Shown one piece after another: positions 1 through 8,463 of a stretch of 64,000 nucleotides of DNA. The position numbers were made by a program, and so were the translations under genes. Below the pieces are notes generated by a model that was given only the letters and a program-made list of their open reading frames with translations, had not been told where the DNA came from and searched no databases. The first letter of the stretch is position 1, and each line of letters begins with the position of its first letter. Origin of the DNA: JANNMJ01 sp031426455 (GTDB taxonomy: Bacteria; Bacteroidota; Bacteroidia; Cytophagales; Hymenobacteraceae); assembly GCA_031426455.1 (NCBI GenBank), contig JANPLI010000055.1:1-64000 (forward strand), written 5' to 3'.

Positions 1-1342
1 GGGAGTGTTCAAGGAAGTGTGTCAAGTCTCCTACTGCTTACCTTGACCAGCCATGCCTCGAACAAAGAAAGACCTGTCGGCTGCCCCTGCGGCCGCCCCC
101 GCTCCGAGCGGATTTGATTACGCCACGTTCCGCCAGCAGGCGATGGCGCGTCTGCAAGCCGGCGATACGCGCCTGACCGGCGCGGATAACCTGCTGGCCC
201 CGCTGCTGCGCGACCTGATGGAAGGCCTGCTGGGCGGCGAAGCCCAAGCCCACGTCGAGCAGACCCGCCCCAACCGGCGCAATGGGCACACCGCCAAAGT
301 GGTGAAGACGCTGCAGGGCCCCCTGCCCATCCGGGTACCGCGCGACCGCGACGGCTCTTTTTCGCCCCAGCTGCTGGCCAAACGCGAGACGACGCTGGGC
401 GCCGCGCTGGACCACCAAGTGCTGGCCCTCTACGGCCTGGGCTTGAGCTATGAGGCGATTCGCGCCCACCTGGCCGATCTCTATCAACTCGACGTGAGTG
501 CGGCCACACTCTCCACCATCACCGATCAGGTGCTGCCGTTGCTGGAAAGCTGGCGCAGCCGGCCGCTGGCCAGTTGCTACGCCTACCTGTGGCTCGACGC
601 CATCCACTTCAAGGTGCGCCAGGACGGCAAGGTGGTCAGCAAAGCCGCCTACTCCGTGCTCGGCGTCGACCTACAGGGCCACAAGGACCTGTTGGGCCTC
701 TATGTCGGCGCGGCCGAAAGCGCCCGCTTCTGGCTCACGGTGCTGGCGGATTTGCAAGCCCGCGGCGTGGAGGACGTCTTGATTGCCTGCATCGACAACC
801 TCTCCGGCTTTGCCGAGGCGATTGAAGCGCTCTTCCCGCACACCGACGTGCAACTCTGCCTGGTGCATCAGGTGCGCAACTCGCTGCGCTACGTCACCCA
901 TAAGGACCAAGCGGCGGTCGTGGCCGCTCTCAAGCCCCTGTATCAGGCGCCGAACCTGGCGGCCGCCGAGCAGGCCCGCGCGGCGTTTGGCGAGACGTGG
1001 GGTACCAAGTACCCGCTCGTGGTCGAGAGCTGGGAGCGCAACTGGACGCGCCTGACCCGCTTTTTTGACTACCCGCCCGCTATTCGCCGCGTCGTCTACA
1101 CCACCAATACGGTCGAAGGCTTTCACCGCCAACTGCGCACCGTGACCAAGACCAAGGGGGCATTTACCAGCGAAACCGCGCTCTTGAAGCTGCTCTACCT
1201 GCTCACCCAGCGCCTGATGGCCAAGTGGACCCAAGCCCTGCCCCAGTGGCCCGCCACCCTCCAACAGCTCACCTTGCTCTTCGACCAACGCGTGCGCCGA
1301 CACCGACCCGATTCCCTTTGACACACTTTATTGAACGCTCCC
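1..1342 (+). mobile_element. Complete IS256-family insertion sequence
   Basis: The element is bounded by 25-bp imperfect terminal inverted repeats: bases 1-25 and 1318-1342 match at 22 of 25 positions when one is reverse-complemented. It carries one transposase gene. The transposase stop codon (1319-1321) lies inside the right inverted repeat. Both ends look intact, so the copy may be active. The window starts at the left end, so the target-site duplication (8-9 bp is usual for this family) cannot be checked; the right flank begins TTCCGAAG. Confidence 0.9.
53..1321 (+). CDS. IS256 family transposase
   Basis: A 422-residue DDE transposase of the Mutator/MULE type that cuts and pastes its own IS. 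The family signature block around WLDAIHFKVR is present, and the likely catalytic triad is D182 (in WLDAIHF), D248 (in IACIDNLSGF) and E355 (in NTVEGFHRQLR). The N-terminal ~110 residues would bind the inverted repeats. Length matches the family's usual 390-430 residues and no frame break is seen. It is the only gene of the element and lies just inside both inverted repeats. A promoter was not recognised. Confidence 0.95.
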   Translation: MPRTKKDLSAAPAAAPAPSGFDYATFRQQAMARLQAGDTRLTGADNLLAPLLRDLMEGLLGGEAQAHVEQTRPNRRNGHTAKVVKTLQGPLPIRVPRDRDGSFSPQLLAKRETTLGAALDHQVLALYGLGLSYEAIRAHLADLYQLDVSAATLSTITDQVLPLLESWRSRPLASCYAYLWLDAIHFKVRQDGKVVSKAAYSVLGVDLQGHKDLLGLYVGAAESARFWLTVLADLQARGVEDVLIACIDNLSGFAEAIEALFPHTDVQLCLVHQVRNSLRYVTHKDQAAVVAALKPLYQAPNLAAAEQARAAFGETWGTKYPLVVESWERNWTRLTRFFDYPPAIRRVVYTTNTVEGFHRQLRTVTKTKGAFTSETALLKLLYLLTQRLMAKWTQALPQWPATLQQLTLLFDQRVRRHRPDSL

Positions 1343-1437
1343 TTCCGAAGTCCGACTACCCTCCTCGGCAGTCCGGTTTCGGTGTTCGCATATGTGGCTG
1401 AAACCGCCCTCCATCGGAGCGGCGCGACACGCCGCCG

Positions 1438-2673
1438 CTACTCGAACACCACCCGCAACCCGCGCACACCGGGCGCGCGCACCAGATAGGTGCCGGCCGG
1501 CAAGGCGCCGCGCGGCAGGTCCTGCTCGGCGGCAGTCCAGCGAAAGCGGCGCACTACGGCGCCCGTGACGTCGATCACCTCCGCTTCGCGCGGCGTGAAG
1601 GCCCCCGCTTCCGCTGACCAACGGAGGCGGACCGCCGTGGTGGCGGGCACCGGCCAGCTTTCGGCTGGGGCAAAAGCGGTTTCTGCTGCCGTTATGCCGT
1701 TGGGGCCGGCCGTCGTCAGCAGGGGGCGCAGGAAGTCGCGCACGGTGCGGAAAGTGGTATCAGCGTAGGCCAGGGCGCGGGCGGTGGTACCGTTGTAGGG
1801 CACGTGCGGGGCGCCGCGCAGGGTCCGCAGCACGTTGGGCACACCCAGCGCGGTGGCGCGCGGCGCCAAAATACCGGAACCGTAAGAGCGCAGCGGCGGC
1901 AGCCCGCCGCCCGCCGTCCCCCGGCCGTAGGGCACCACGCCATCGGCGGTGCCGTGGACGAAACAGACCGGTACATCGCCCGCTTCCAGCCAATAAGGGC
2001 GCCCCAGCGAACCGCATAGCCCCACCGTGGCCCGCACCCGGCTGCTGACGCCCGCCGGGCCGCTGGTGCCTTGCAGCCCGCCACTTTGCGCGACCTGCGC
2101 GGCCAGGTAAGCGGGAATCTCGCCGTCCTTATCCAGATACGCCACCTGTAGGGCCATCACGCCGCCCGCCGACGAGCCAGCCGTGAAAATGAAGTCCGGC
2201 GCGAGGCGGTACTGATTGGCGCCGCCCGCATCGGCCCGGAAAAACCGGATGGCACCGCGCATATCCTGCATCGCCCGGAAAGCCGCCGCCGCCAGGTTCA
2301 CGGTATCGAGCGGAAAAAACTGGAGCCGGTAGTCGATGGACGCCACCACGTAGCCCCGCCGCGCAAAGTGCGTGGCGAAGGCCGTGCTGAAGGCGTCGTT
2401 GCGGGTGCCGCCCACGAAGCCGCCCTCGTGGGCGAAGATGATGAGCGGGCGCTGGGCCAGGGGGTCGCCGGTGGGTTCGTAGAGGTCGAAGCGCAGCGTC
2501 TGGTTCTGGCCCTGTACATTCCTCGCCTGCCCGTAAGCCACGCCCCGGGTAACGGTGATCTGCGGAAAGAGCGGCTGGTAGTAGCGCCCGCCGGTGGTGT
2601 CGATCTGCTGCTGGGCGCGGGCAGCCGTCAGCGGCAACAGGACCAGAAAAAAGAGGGCAAGGATTCCGCGCAT
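1438..2673 (-). CDS. Secreted alpha/beta-hydrolase with T9SS type-A sorting domain
   Basis: A 411-residue exported esterase/lipase-like protein. Residues 1-20 form a signal peptide ending AARAQ. The hydrolase core shows an oxyanion-type HEGG (82-85), the nucleophile elbow GSSAGG with S168, and a late GAPHVPY histidine. The last ~75 residues, ending in AGTYLVRAPGVRGLRVVFE, match type-A C-terminal domains that direct proteins through the type IX secretion system and are then removed. Substrate cannot be told; polyhydroxybutyrate depolymerase or carboxylesterase-like roles fit. The gene's 3' end lies 95 bp from the IS right end, so the IS did not disrupt it. Confidence 0.85.
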   Translation of the reverse strand: MRGILALFFLVLLPLTAARAQQQIDTTGGRYYQPLFPQITVTRGVAYGQARNVQGQNQTLRFDLYEPTGDPLAQRPLIIFAHEGGFVGGTRNDAFSTAFATHFARRGYVVASIDYRLQFFPLDTVNLAAAAFRAMQDMRGAIRFFRADAGGANQYRLAPDFIFTAGSSAGGVMALQVAYLDKDGEIPAYLAAQVAQSGGLQGTSGPAGVSSRVRATVGLCGSLGRPYWLEAGDVPVCFVHGTADGVVPYGRGTAGGGLPPLRSYGSGILAPRATALGVPNVLRTLRGAPHVPYNGTTARALAYADTTFRTVRDFLRPLLTTAGPNGITAAETAFAPAESWPVPATTAVRLRWSAEAGAFTPREAEVIDVTGAVVRRFRWTAAEQDLPRGALPAGTYLVRAPGVRGLRVVFE

Positions 2674-2706
2674 CGGCTGGAGAATTGAAAATGAAGCACA
2701 AAGAAA

Positions 2707-2739
2707 ACCGCTCCACCACCAATAAGGCGATGGAGCGGT
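2707..2739 (-). terminator. Intrinsic terminator of the lipoprotein gene
   Basis: A 9-bp perfect stem (2707-2715 with 2731-2739). On the minus strand it is followed by a T-rich run, so it ends transcription from the lipoprotein gene before the hydrolase gene. Confidence 0.7.
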
Positions 2740-2767
2740 AACGGAAGGCCGTAAGTAGCGCAGTTTT

Positions 2768-3178
2768 CTACTCTGCTTTGAGCTTGATGGCCGAACCGTC
2801 GGGGGCGGTCAGGGTCAGGTGGTCGCTGGTGAGGGTGGTCACGCTGAAGGCGCTTTCCATCCCGCTTTCGCTTTCGAGCGTCAGTTTTTTGGTGGCCTGA
2901 TCGAAGCGGAATTTGCCAGTCATCGTTTCGGCGGAAGTCGCCATATTGTACTGGCCGCTGGAATAGAACGTGAACGTCTGGTTGTCTTCGTCCTGGGCCA
3001 CTTTGTCGCCGCCGCCGTTGGTTTCTTTGTCCAGCTCCCATTTTTTTGAGGCGTCGCCGTAGAGCAGATTGGCTTCGCCGACCTTGCCTTCGGAGCTACA
3101 CGCGGCCATCAGGGAGGAAAACGCCAGCAGCACGGCCAGCAGCAACAAGGAGGGGCGAACGCGGGATAAACGCATCAT
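2768..3178 (-). CDS. Lipocalin-like lipoprotein of unknown function
   Basis: A 136-residue predicted lipoprotein. The start chosen is the MMRL methionine at 3178, because it gives a standard signal peptide with lipobox MAAC; the longer frame from 3232 adds an uncharged leader that makes no sense. The mature part has alternating beta strands (WELDKETN, FTFYSSGQY, GKFRFDQATKKLTLES) resembling the small lipocalin-like domains common in Bacteroidota. It has its own terminator on the 3' side. Function unknown; a periplasmic or outer-membrane-anchored ligand binder is inference. Confidence 0.7.
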   Translation of the reverse strand: MMRLSRVRPSLLLLAVLLAFSSLMAACSSEGKVGEANLLYGDASKKWELDKETNGGGDKVAQDEDNQTFTFYSSGQYNMATSAETMTGKFRFDQATKKLTLESESGMESAFSVTTLTSDHLTLTAPDGSAIKLKAE

Positions 3179-3300
3179 CAGAGAGGGAATAAGGGGGAAT
3201 AACGAACGAAGTTGGCCAAAAGCGACCGGCAAGCTACGGCCGGGCGGCGATTATGGCCGTCCTTACGGGGGACGGGCGGCACGGGTTGAGCCAGGAGCCG

Positions 3301-3317
3301 GCCGCTCCGGGAGCGGC
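3301..3317. repeat. Copy of dispersed gccgctcc/ggagcggc palindrome
   Basis: Bases 3301-3308 and 3310-3317 are perfect inverted copies. The same 8-bp arms recur at 27005-27037 (extended to 13 bp) and inside the mfd coding sequence at 43275-43296, so this looks like a dispersed palindromic element. Confidence 0.5.
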
Positions 3318-3383
3318 CCGGCGCAACAACCCCACGCCACCGGCCGCGTAGAGGCCCCGGAAGGCCGACTCCGGGTCGGAATT

Positions 3384-3391
3384 TACTTTTG
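3384..3391 (+). promoter_or_regulatory. -7 box for LysM gene
   Basis: TACTTTTG fits the Bacteroidota -7 consensus TAnnTTTG and lies 33 nt before the ATG at 3424. A clear -33 TTTG was not seen. Confidence 0.5.
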
Positions 3392-3423
3392 CCAATCCCC
3401 CCTTTCCAACCCTACCGTTTTCA

Positions 3424-3711
3424 ATGGGACTTTTCGATTTCCTCAAAAAAGGCGAGCAGACGCCCGCGCCTGCCCCCGCTCCCCGTCCGGCCGCTGCCAG
3501 CCCAACGCCCGACTTTCTGAACAAGCCCGCGCCGGCTGTCGCTACGGATAAGTACACCGTCAAAAGCGGCGATTCGCTTTCCAAAATTGCCAAAGCTCAT
3601 TACGGCGACGCAATGAAGTGGAAAGCGCTCTACGAAGCCAATAAAGGCCTGATCGGCGAAAATCCGGATATGATTCAGCCCGGCCAGGAACTGACGATGC
3701 CGAAGCTATAA
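3424..3711 (+). CDS. LysM domain-containing protein
   Basis: A 95-residue protein: an N-terminal MGLFDFLKKGE, a Pro/Ala-rich linker (residues ~12-38), then one LysM domain (~40-94) starting TDKYTVKSGDSLSKIAKAHY and ending in the typical IQPGQELTMPKL. LysM binds peptidoglycan glycan strands. There is no signal peptide, as in the widespread small BON/LysM-type cytoplasmic or periplasm-associated proteins, so the site of action is uncertain. It has a -7 box 33 nt upstream and a strong hairpin 27 nt downstream, so it is monocistronic. Confidence 0.85.
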   Translation: MGLFDFLKKGEQTPAPAPAPRPAAASPTPDFLNKPAPAVATDKYTVKSGDSLSKIAKAHYGDAMKWKALYEANKGLIGENPDMIQPGQELTMPKL

Positions 3712-3737
3712 GCCACGCCTCCCCTACTGATTCAATG

Positions 3738-3768
3738 GCGCGCCCGGCTCGGTTTGAGTCGGGCGCGC
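3738..3768. terminator. Bidirectional terminator between convergent genes
   Basis: A 13-bp stem with one G-U pair (3738-3750 with 3756-3768) and a 5-nt loop sits between the LysM gene and the convergent aminopeptidase gene. Confidence 0.75.
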
Positions 3769-3781
3769 TTCGTTTGGTGCC

Positions 3782-5089
3782 TTACCCCGCCCGCATCAGC
3801 GCTTCAATTTCGGCCCGCTCGCGGGGGATCATCGCCATCAGGTCCTCGTTGCCGTCAGCGGTGATGAGGATATCGTTTTCGATCCGGACGCCGATGCCTT
3901 CCTCGCGGATATAGATGCCCGGCTCGCAGGTCAGCACCATTCCGGGTTCGAGGGGGCGGAGGAAATCGCCCACATCGTGGACGTCGAGGCCCAGGAAGTG
4001 GCTGGTACCGTGGGGGAAGTATTTCTTGTAGAGCGGCGCGTCTTCGGGCTGCTGGTCCACGTCGGCCTGCTTCAGCACGCCCAGCCCAATCAGCTCCTCT
4101 TCCATTTTTTTGCCGACTTCCTTCTGATACTCCGGCACCACCGTGCCGGGCACCAGCCGCGAGATAGCGAATTTCTGCACCCGCAGCACGGCATCATAGA
4201 CCTGCGCCTGGCGCTCGGTGTACTGGCCATTGACGGGAATGGCGCGCGTGAGGTCGGCCGCGTAGCCGCCGTATTCGGCGCCGAAATCGAGCAGCAGCAG
4301 GTCGCCGTCCTGGCACTTGCGGAAATTATCGACGTAGTGCAGGATGCAGGCGTTGGCACCGCTGGCGATGATCGACCCGTAGGACGGCCCGCGCGAACGG
4401 CGGCGCAGAAACTCGTGCTGAATCTCGGCCTCGATCTCGTACTCCATCACGCCGGGGCGAATGAAGCCGAGCAGCCGGTGAAAAGCGGCATCGGTAATCC
4501 GGACGGCTTCGCGGAGCTGCTCCACTTCCGCCGCCGACTTCACCATCCGCAGGCGTTGCAACAGCGGCGCGGCGCGGCGCAGCGGGTGCAACGGGAAGTG
4601 CGCCTGGAACCACTGAATCAGCCGGTCCTGCCGGGTCTGCATCTCGTTGGAGGAGCGCAGGTGCTCGTTGCGATTCAGGTACACCGTTTCGGCCTCGGCC
4701 AGCAGCGGGCGCAGCACGGTTTCAAAGTCGTGCGCCCAGGCCACGGTCTGGATACCGGACTTCTCGCGGGCCTGCTCCTTGGTCAGCTTGTAGCCTTCCC
4801 AGACCAGAATCTTCTCGCTCGTCTCGCGCACCAGCAGAATTTCGCGGTGCTTCTCCTCGCGCGCCGAGGGGAACAGAATCAGGATCGTTTCCTCCTGATC
4901 GATGCCGGAGAGGTAGAACAGGTCGGCATTCTGGCGGAAACCCACCGTGCCGTCGGCGTTCGAGGGCAGCAGGTCGTTGGAAGTCAGGACGCAAAGCGCG
5001 CCGGCGGGCAGCAGTTCGGCAAAACGGGCCCGGTGGCCGGTGTAGGTGTCGGCTGGCAGCGGGGCGTAACGGGCAGAGGATACGAGCAT
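3782..5089 (-). CDS. pepP: Xaa-Pro aminopeptidase (M24B)
   Basis: A 435-residue aminopeptidase P that removes the N-terminal residue from peptides with proline in position 2. Residues ~8-140 form the AMP_N domain; ~180-420 form the pita-bread metallopeptidase. All five dinuclear metal ligands are visible: D268 and D279 (LLLDFGAEYGGYAADLTR), H360 (FPHGTSH), E389 (CEPGIYI) and E404 (VRIEND). No signal peptide, so cytosolic. It diverges from the TonB-receptor-like gene; its 5' region holds a telomere-like heptad array. Gene symbol is by family, not proven orthology. Confidence 0.93.
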   Translation of the reverse strand: MLVSSARYAPLPADTYTGHRARFAELLPAGALCVLTSNDLLPSNADGTVGFRQNADLFYLSGIDQEETILILFPSAREEKHREILLVRETSEKILVWEGYKLTKEQAREKSGIQTVAWAHDFETVLRPLLAEAETVYLNRNEHLRSSNEMQTRQDRLIQWFQAHFPLHPLRRAAPLLQRLRMVKSAAEVEQLREAVRITDAAFHRLLGFIRPGVMEYEIEAEIQHEFLRRRSRGPSYGSIIASGANACILHYVDNFRKCQDGDLLLLDFGAEYGGYAADLTRAIPVNGQYTERQAQVYDAVLRVQKFAISRLVPGTVVPEYQKEVGKKMEEELIGLGVLKQADVDQQPEDAPLYKKYFPHGTSHFLGLDVHDVGDFLRPLEPGMVLTCEPGIYIREEGIGVRIENDILITADGNEDLMAMIPRERAEIEALMRAG

Positions 5090-5097
5090 CCAGGGGA

Positions 5098-5130
5098 GGG
5101 TTTAGGGTTTGGGGTTTAGGGTTTAGGGGT
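5098..5130 (+). repeat. Telomere-like period-7 array (TTTAGGG-type)
   Basis: About five imperfect 7-bp units (TTTAGGG, TTTGGGG, TTTAGGG, TTTAGGG, GTTGGGG) lie 8 bp upstream of the pepP start. One of a set of intergenic period-7 arrays in this window; this one shows no inverted partner. Confidence 0.75.
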
Positions 5131-5276
5131 TGGGGGCTGAAACAACCTCTTCGCCCGGCGCGCTGCAAAGGTGCGGCGTGGGGGCGTTCCGGTTGCGCGG
5201 CGGCTTTTTTTTACGGAGGCCATTGAACATTCCGCCCGGTTGGCCGTCTGAGGCATCCGTACTTTATCCGCTCCTG

Positions 5277-8237
5277 ATGTCGAAAGCCTACCGTTCCTGC
5301 CTGTTGCTCCTTTTGCTTGGCTGGCCGCTGACGTTGGTACGGGCGCAGGAAGCGCCGCCGCGCGTCCAGGGCCGGGCCGTGGACGGCACCACCGGCGAGC
5401 CACTGATCGGGGCTACGGTGCAACTCGTTTTGATGGCCGACACCACCGTTCGCACCGGCGGCGCCACTGACCCGGACGGCCGTTTCAACGTCCTGGCGCC
5501 GCGCGCCGGGGCCGTGCGCCTGAGCGTTTCGTTTCTGGGCTTCCGCACCAGCCGCCAACTGCTGACGCTGGCACCCGGCGAAACCCGCGACCTGGGTACG
5601 CTGCCCGTGCGCGCCGCCGCCGTGCAACTCAACGCAGCCACCGTCACGGGCCGCACCCCGCCCGCCGTGCAGCGCGGCGACACCACCCAACTCAACGCCA
5701 ACGCCTTCAAAACCAACCCCGACGCCAGTTCCCAGGACCTGATCACGAAGATGCCCGGCATCACGGTGGGCGCCGATGGCAAGGTGCAGGCCCAGGGCGA
5801 GGCCGTGCAGAAAGTACTCGTGGACGGCAAGCAGTTCTTCGGCGACGACCCCGACGCGGTGCTGAAAAACCTGCCCGCCGAGGCCGTCGATAAGGTCGAA
5901 ATCTTCGACCGGCGTTCCGAGCAAAGCCAGTTTTCGGGGTTCGACGATGGCAACACCCAGAAAACGATCAATATCGTCACGAAGCCGCAGTACCGCACGG
6001 GCCAGTTTGGGCGCGTGGTGGCGGGCGCCGGCACCCCCGATGGTCGTTACCGCGCCAGCGTCGCGCTGAACTCGTTCGACGGCGACCGGCGCGTGTCCGT
6101 CCTGGCCCAGAGCAACAACGTGAACGAGCAGAACTTCGGCACCGACGACCTGCTCGGCGTCGTGAGTGCCTCGGCTCAACCCGGCGGCGGCTCCACCAAC
6201 GGGCGCGGCGGCGGACGCGGCGGCCCCGGCGGCGGCGGCGGTGGCCCCGGCGGCGGCAACAGCAGTGCGGGCAATTTTCTGGTGAACCAGCGCGGGGGCA
6301 TCAATACCACCCACGTGGCGGGCATCAACTACACCGACAAGCTGGGCGCCAACACCAATCTGACGGCCTCGTACTTTTTTAATTACGCTGACAATGTGGC
6401 CCGCACCACGCTGGCTCGTCAGTTTGTGCTGCCCAGCCTTACGGGCACCGACAGCCCCGCCCCGCGCTACGACGAAACGGCCACCCGGCTCAGTCAGAAT
6501 CAGAACCACCGCGTGGCGCTGCGCCTCGAACACAAGTTCGACTCGGCCAATACCTTGCTCTGGACGCCGCGCGCGTCGGTGCAGATCAATCAGTCCACCA
6601 ACGACTTACTGGGCCAGACCCGCACCGCTGCCGACCTCGGCAGCACCGTCCGGAGCCGCTACACCGCCGACCTGACGGGCCTCAACCTCGGCGGCGAGCT
6701 GCTCTACAGCCACCGGTTCGGCGGCAAGCGGGGCCGGACGCTTTCGCTCAGCGCCACGCCTACGCTCACGCGCCGCACCGGCCCCACCACGCTGCGCTCG
6801 GGCACGGGCCTGGCCGTGGGCGAACCCGCCCGCGACTCGCTCGACCAGCGCGCCGACCTGACCCAGACCGGCTGGGGGCTGGCCTCGAACCTGGCTTACA
6901 CCGAGCCGGTAGGCGCCCACGGGCAGGTGCAGGGCACCTATGCATTCTCGGTGGCGCCAAATGAATCGGACAAAAAAACCTTCAACCGGGAGCCGCTTAC
7001 GGACCAGTACACGCGCCTCGACACCACCCTGAGCAGCGTCTTCACGAACCGCTATACGACCCACGGCGCGGGCCTGAGCTACCGTTATAACGACCGGAAA
7101 ATGCAGGCCAGCGCGGGCGTTACGGGCCAGCGCGCCCAACTCGCCGGCGACCAGACCTTTCCCGCGCCCGCCGACCTCAACCGCACCTTCTACTCGCTGC
7201 TGCCCTCGGCGCAGGCGCGGGTCCGGCTCACGGCCAACCGCAACCTGCGGCTGAACTACCAGACCTCAGCCAATGCGCCCAGCATCACGCAGTTGCAGCA
7301 GGTGGTGAATAACAGCAACCCGTTGCAACTCACCACCGGCAACCCCAACCTGCGGCAGGACTACCAGCACCGGCTTTTCGCCCGCTACTCGGCGGCGAAT
7401 CCGGAGCGGGCCACTTCGTTTTTTGCACTGCTGGCTGGTTCGGTCACGCAATATTTCATCACCAACGAAACGGTGGTAGCCGTGGATAGCCTGCGGATTT
7501 CGCCTACGCTCGTGCTGCCGCCGGGCGCCCAACTGACGCGCCCCGTGAACCTGAGCGGGTACTACGCGGTGCGGTCGCTGGCGTCGTACGGTCTGCCGCT
7601 GAAGGCGTTGAAATCGACCCTGAACCTGAACGCCTCGGCCGTGTACACGCGCACGCCGGGGCTGGTGAACGGCGGGCTGAACTACGCGTCGTCGCCGGTG
7701 CTGGGCGGCGGCGTAACGCTGGCCTCGAACATCAGCGAGAAGCTCGACTTCACCCTGACCTCGAACACGGCGTTCACCAGCGTCACCAACACGCTGCGCA
7801 AAACGGCTGACAATCAGTATGTCAATCAGTCCACGGGCCTGCGCCTAAGCTGGATCGTGGGGCCGGGCATTTCGGTCCAGACCGATGTCAGCCACCAGCT
7901 CTTTTCCGGGCTAACTGCGGGTTTCAACCAGAACTACGTCCTCTGGAATGCCTCTATCGGCAAGAAAATCCTGCCCGGCCAGCGCGGCGAGTTGAAACTC
8001 TACTGCTTCGATATCCTGAAACAGAACCAGAGCATCCAGCGCACCATCACCGAGGCCTACGTCGAAGACCAGCGCGCCACGATCCTGCAACGCTACCTGA
8101 TGGTGATGTTCACCTACAATATCCGACGCGGCAGCGGCGCGCCCGCCGCCACCCCCGACAACGGCACCGACGGCGAGCGACGCGGCTTCCCCGGCGGCCA
8201 GCGCCCGCCGGGCTTCGGGCCCCCGCCGGGGCAGTAG
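5277..8237 (+). CDS. TonB-dependent-receptor-like outer-membrane beta-barrel protein
   Basis: A 986-residue outer-membrane protein. The ATG at 5277 is chosen because it opens a signal peptide (MSKAYRSCLLLLLLGWPLT, cleaved after VRAQ). A carboxypeptidase-regulatory-like domain follows (VQGRAVDGTTGEPLIGATV), then a plug-like region (TKMPGITVGADG, VLVDGKQFFGDDPD, VEIFDRRSEQ) and a long OMP_b-brl_3 type barrel. A glycine-rich stretch near residues ~300-330 and a disordered Gly/Pro tail interrupt or follow the barrel. No SusD gene is adjacent and no terminal aromatic beta-signal is obvious because of the tail. Substrate unknown; uptake of a siderophore, peptide or glycan is inference. Confidence 0.85.
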   Translation: MSKAYRSCLLLLLLGWPLTLVRAQEAPPRVQGRAVDGTTGEPLIGATVQLVLMADTTVRTGGATDPDGRFNVLAPRAGAVRLSVSFLGFRTSRQLLTLAPGETRDLGTLPVRAAAVQLNAATVTGRTPPAVQRGDTTQLNANAFKTNPDASSQDLITKMPGITVGADGKVQAQGEAVQKVLVDGKQFFGDDPDAVLKNLPAEAVDKVEIFDRRSEQSQFSGFDDGNTQKTINIVTKPQYRTGQFGRVVAGAGTPDGRYRASVALNSFDGDRRVSVLAQSNNVNEQNFGTDDLLGVVSASAQPGGGSTNGRGGGRGGPGGGGGGPGGGNSSAGNFLVNQRGGINTTHVAGINYTDKLGANTNLTASYFFNYADNVARTTLARQFVLPSLTGTDSPAPRYDETATRLSQNQNHRVALRLEHKFDSANTLLWTPRASVQINQSTNDLLGQTRTAADLGSTVRSRYTADLTGLNLGGELLYSHRFGGKRGRTLSLSATPTLTRRTGPTTLRSGTGLAVGEPARDSLDQRADLTQTGWGLASNLAYTEPVGAHGQVQGTYAFSVAPNESDKKTFNREPLTDQYTRLDTTLSSVFTNRYTTHGAGLSYRYNDRKMQASAGVTGQRAQLAGDQTFPAPADLNRTFYSLLPSAQARVRLTANRNLRLNYQTSANAPSITQLQQVVNNSNPLQLTTGNPNLRQDYQHRLFARYSAANPERATSFFALLAGSVTQYFITNETVVAVDSLRISPTLVLPPGAQLTRPVNLSGYYAVRSLASYGLPLKALKSTLNLNASAVYTRTPGLVNGGLNYASSPVLGGGVTLASNISEKLDFTLTSNTAFTSVTNTLRKTADNQYVNQSTGLRLSWIVGPGISVQTDVSHQLFSGLTAGFNQNYVLWNASIGKKILPGQRGELKLYCFDILKQNQSIQRTITEAYVEDQRATILQRYLMVMFTYNIRRGSGAPAATPDNGTDGERRGFPGGQRPPGFGPPPGQ

Positions 8238-8396
8238 CCCCTGGCGCGAGTTTAGGAGCGAAGCTCCGTAACTCGTGCCACAACGTGCCGGAAGTCTCCA
8301 GACTTCCCACGTTAGCGCGGCTGTGAGAGGCCGGAAGGCGGAGACTTCCAGCACGACTTGGCACGGCTAAACCTGCGGCCCTGCCTTCAACACCAA
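8238..8396. repeat. Intergenic palindrome-rich region
   Basis: No gene is seen. It holds an imperfect palindrome (GAGTTTAGGAGC...GCTCCGTAACTC, near 8249-8276), the palindrome GGAAGTCTCCAGACTTCC (near 8290-8307), and a second GGAGACTTCC copy near 8339. These look like decayed dispersed repeats rather than coding DNA. Confidence 0.5.
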
Positions 8397-8429
8397 ACCG
8401 CCCCCGGCCGCAGGGCGACCGGGGGCGGT
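8397..8429. terminator. Bidirectional terminator hairpin
   Basis: An 11-bp perfect GC-rich stem (8397-8407 with 8419-8429) between the receptor gene and the convergent metalloprotease gene; a T-run follows on the plus-strand side only weakly. Confidence 0.7.
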
Positions 8430-8463
8430 AATCAAGGTTTTCGCAACGACGGTCTCGCGTCGG

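Noticed and set aside
1..1342. IS insertion disrupting a neighbour
   Set aside because: The adjacent hydrolase gene is complete and its 3' end lies about 95 bp away; the left neighbour is outside the window.
5098..5130. A true telomere or chromosome end
   Set aside because: Only ~33 bp, internal between two intact genes, and one of several period-7 arrays with other units.
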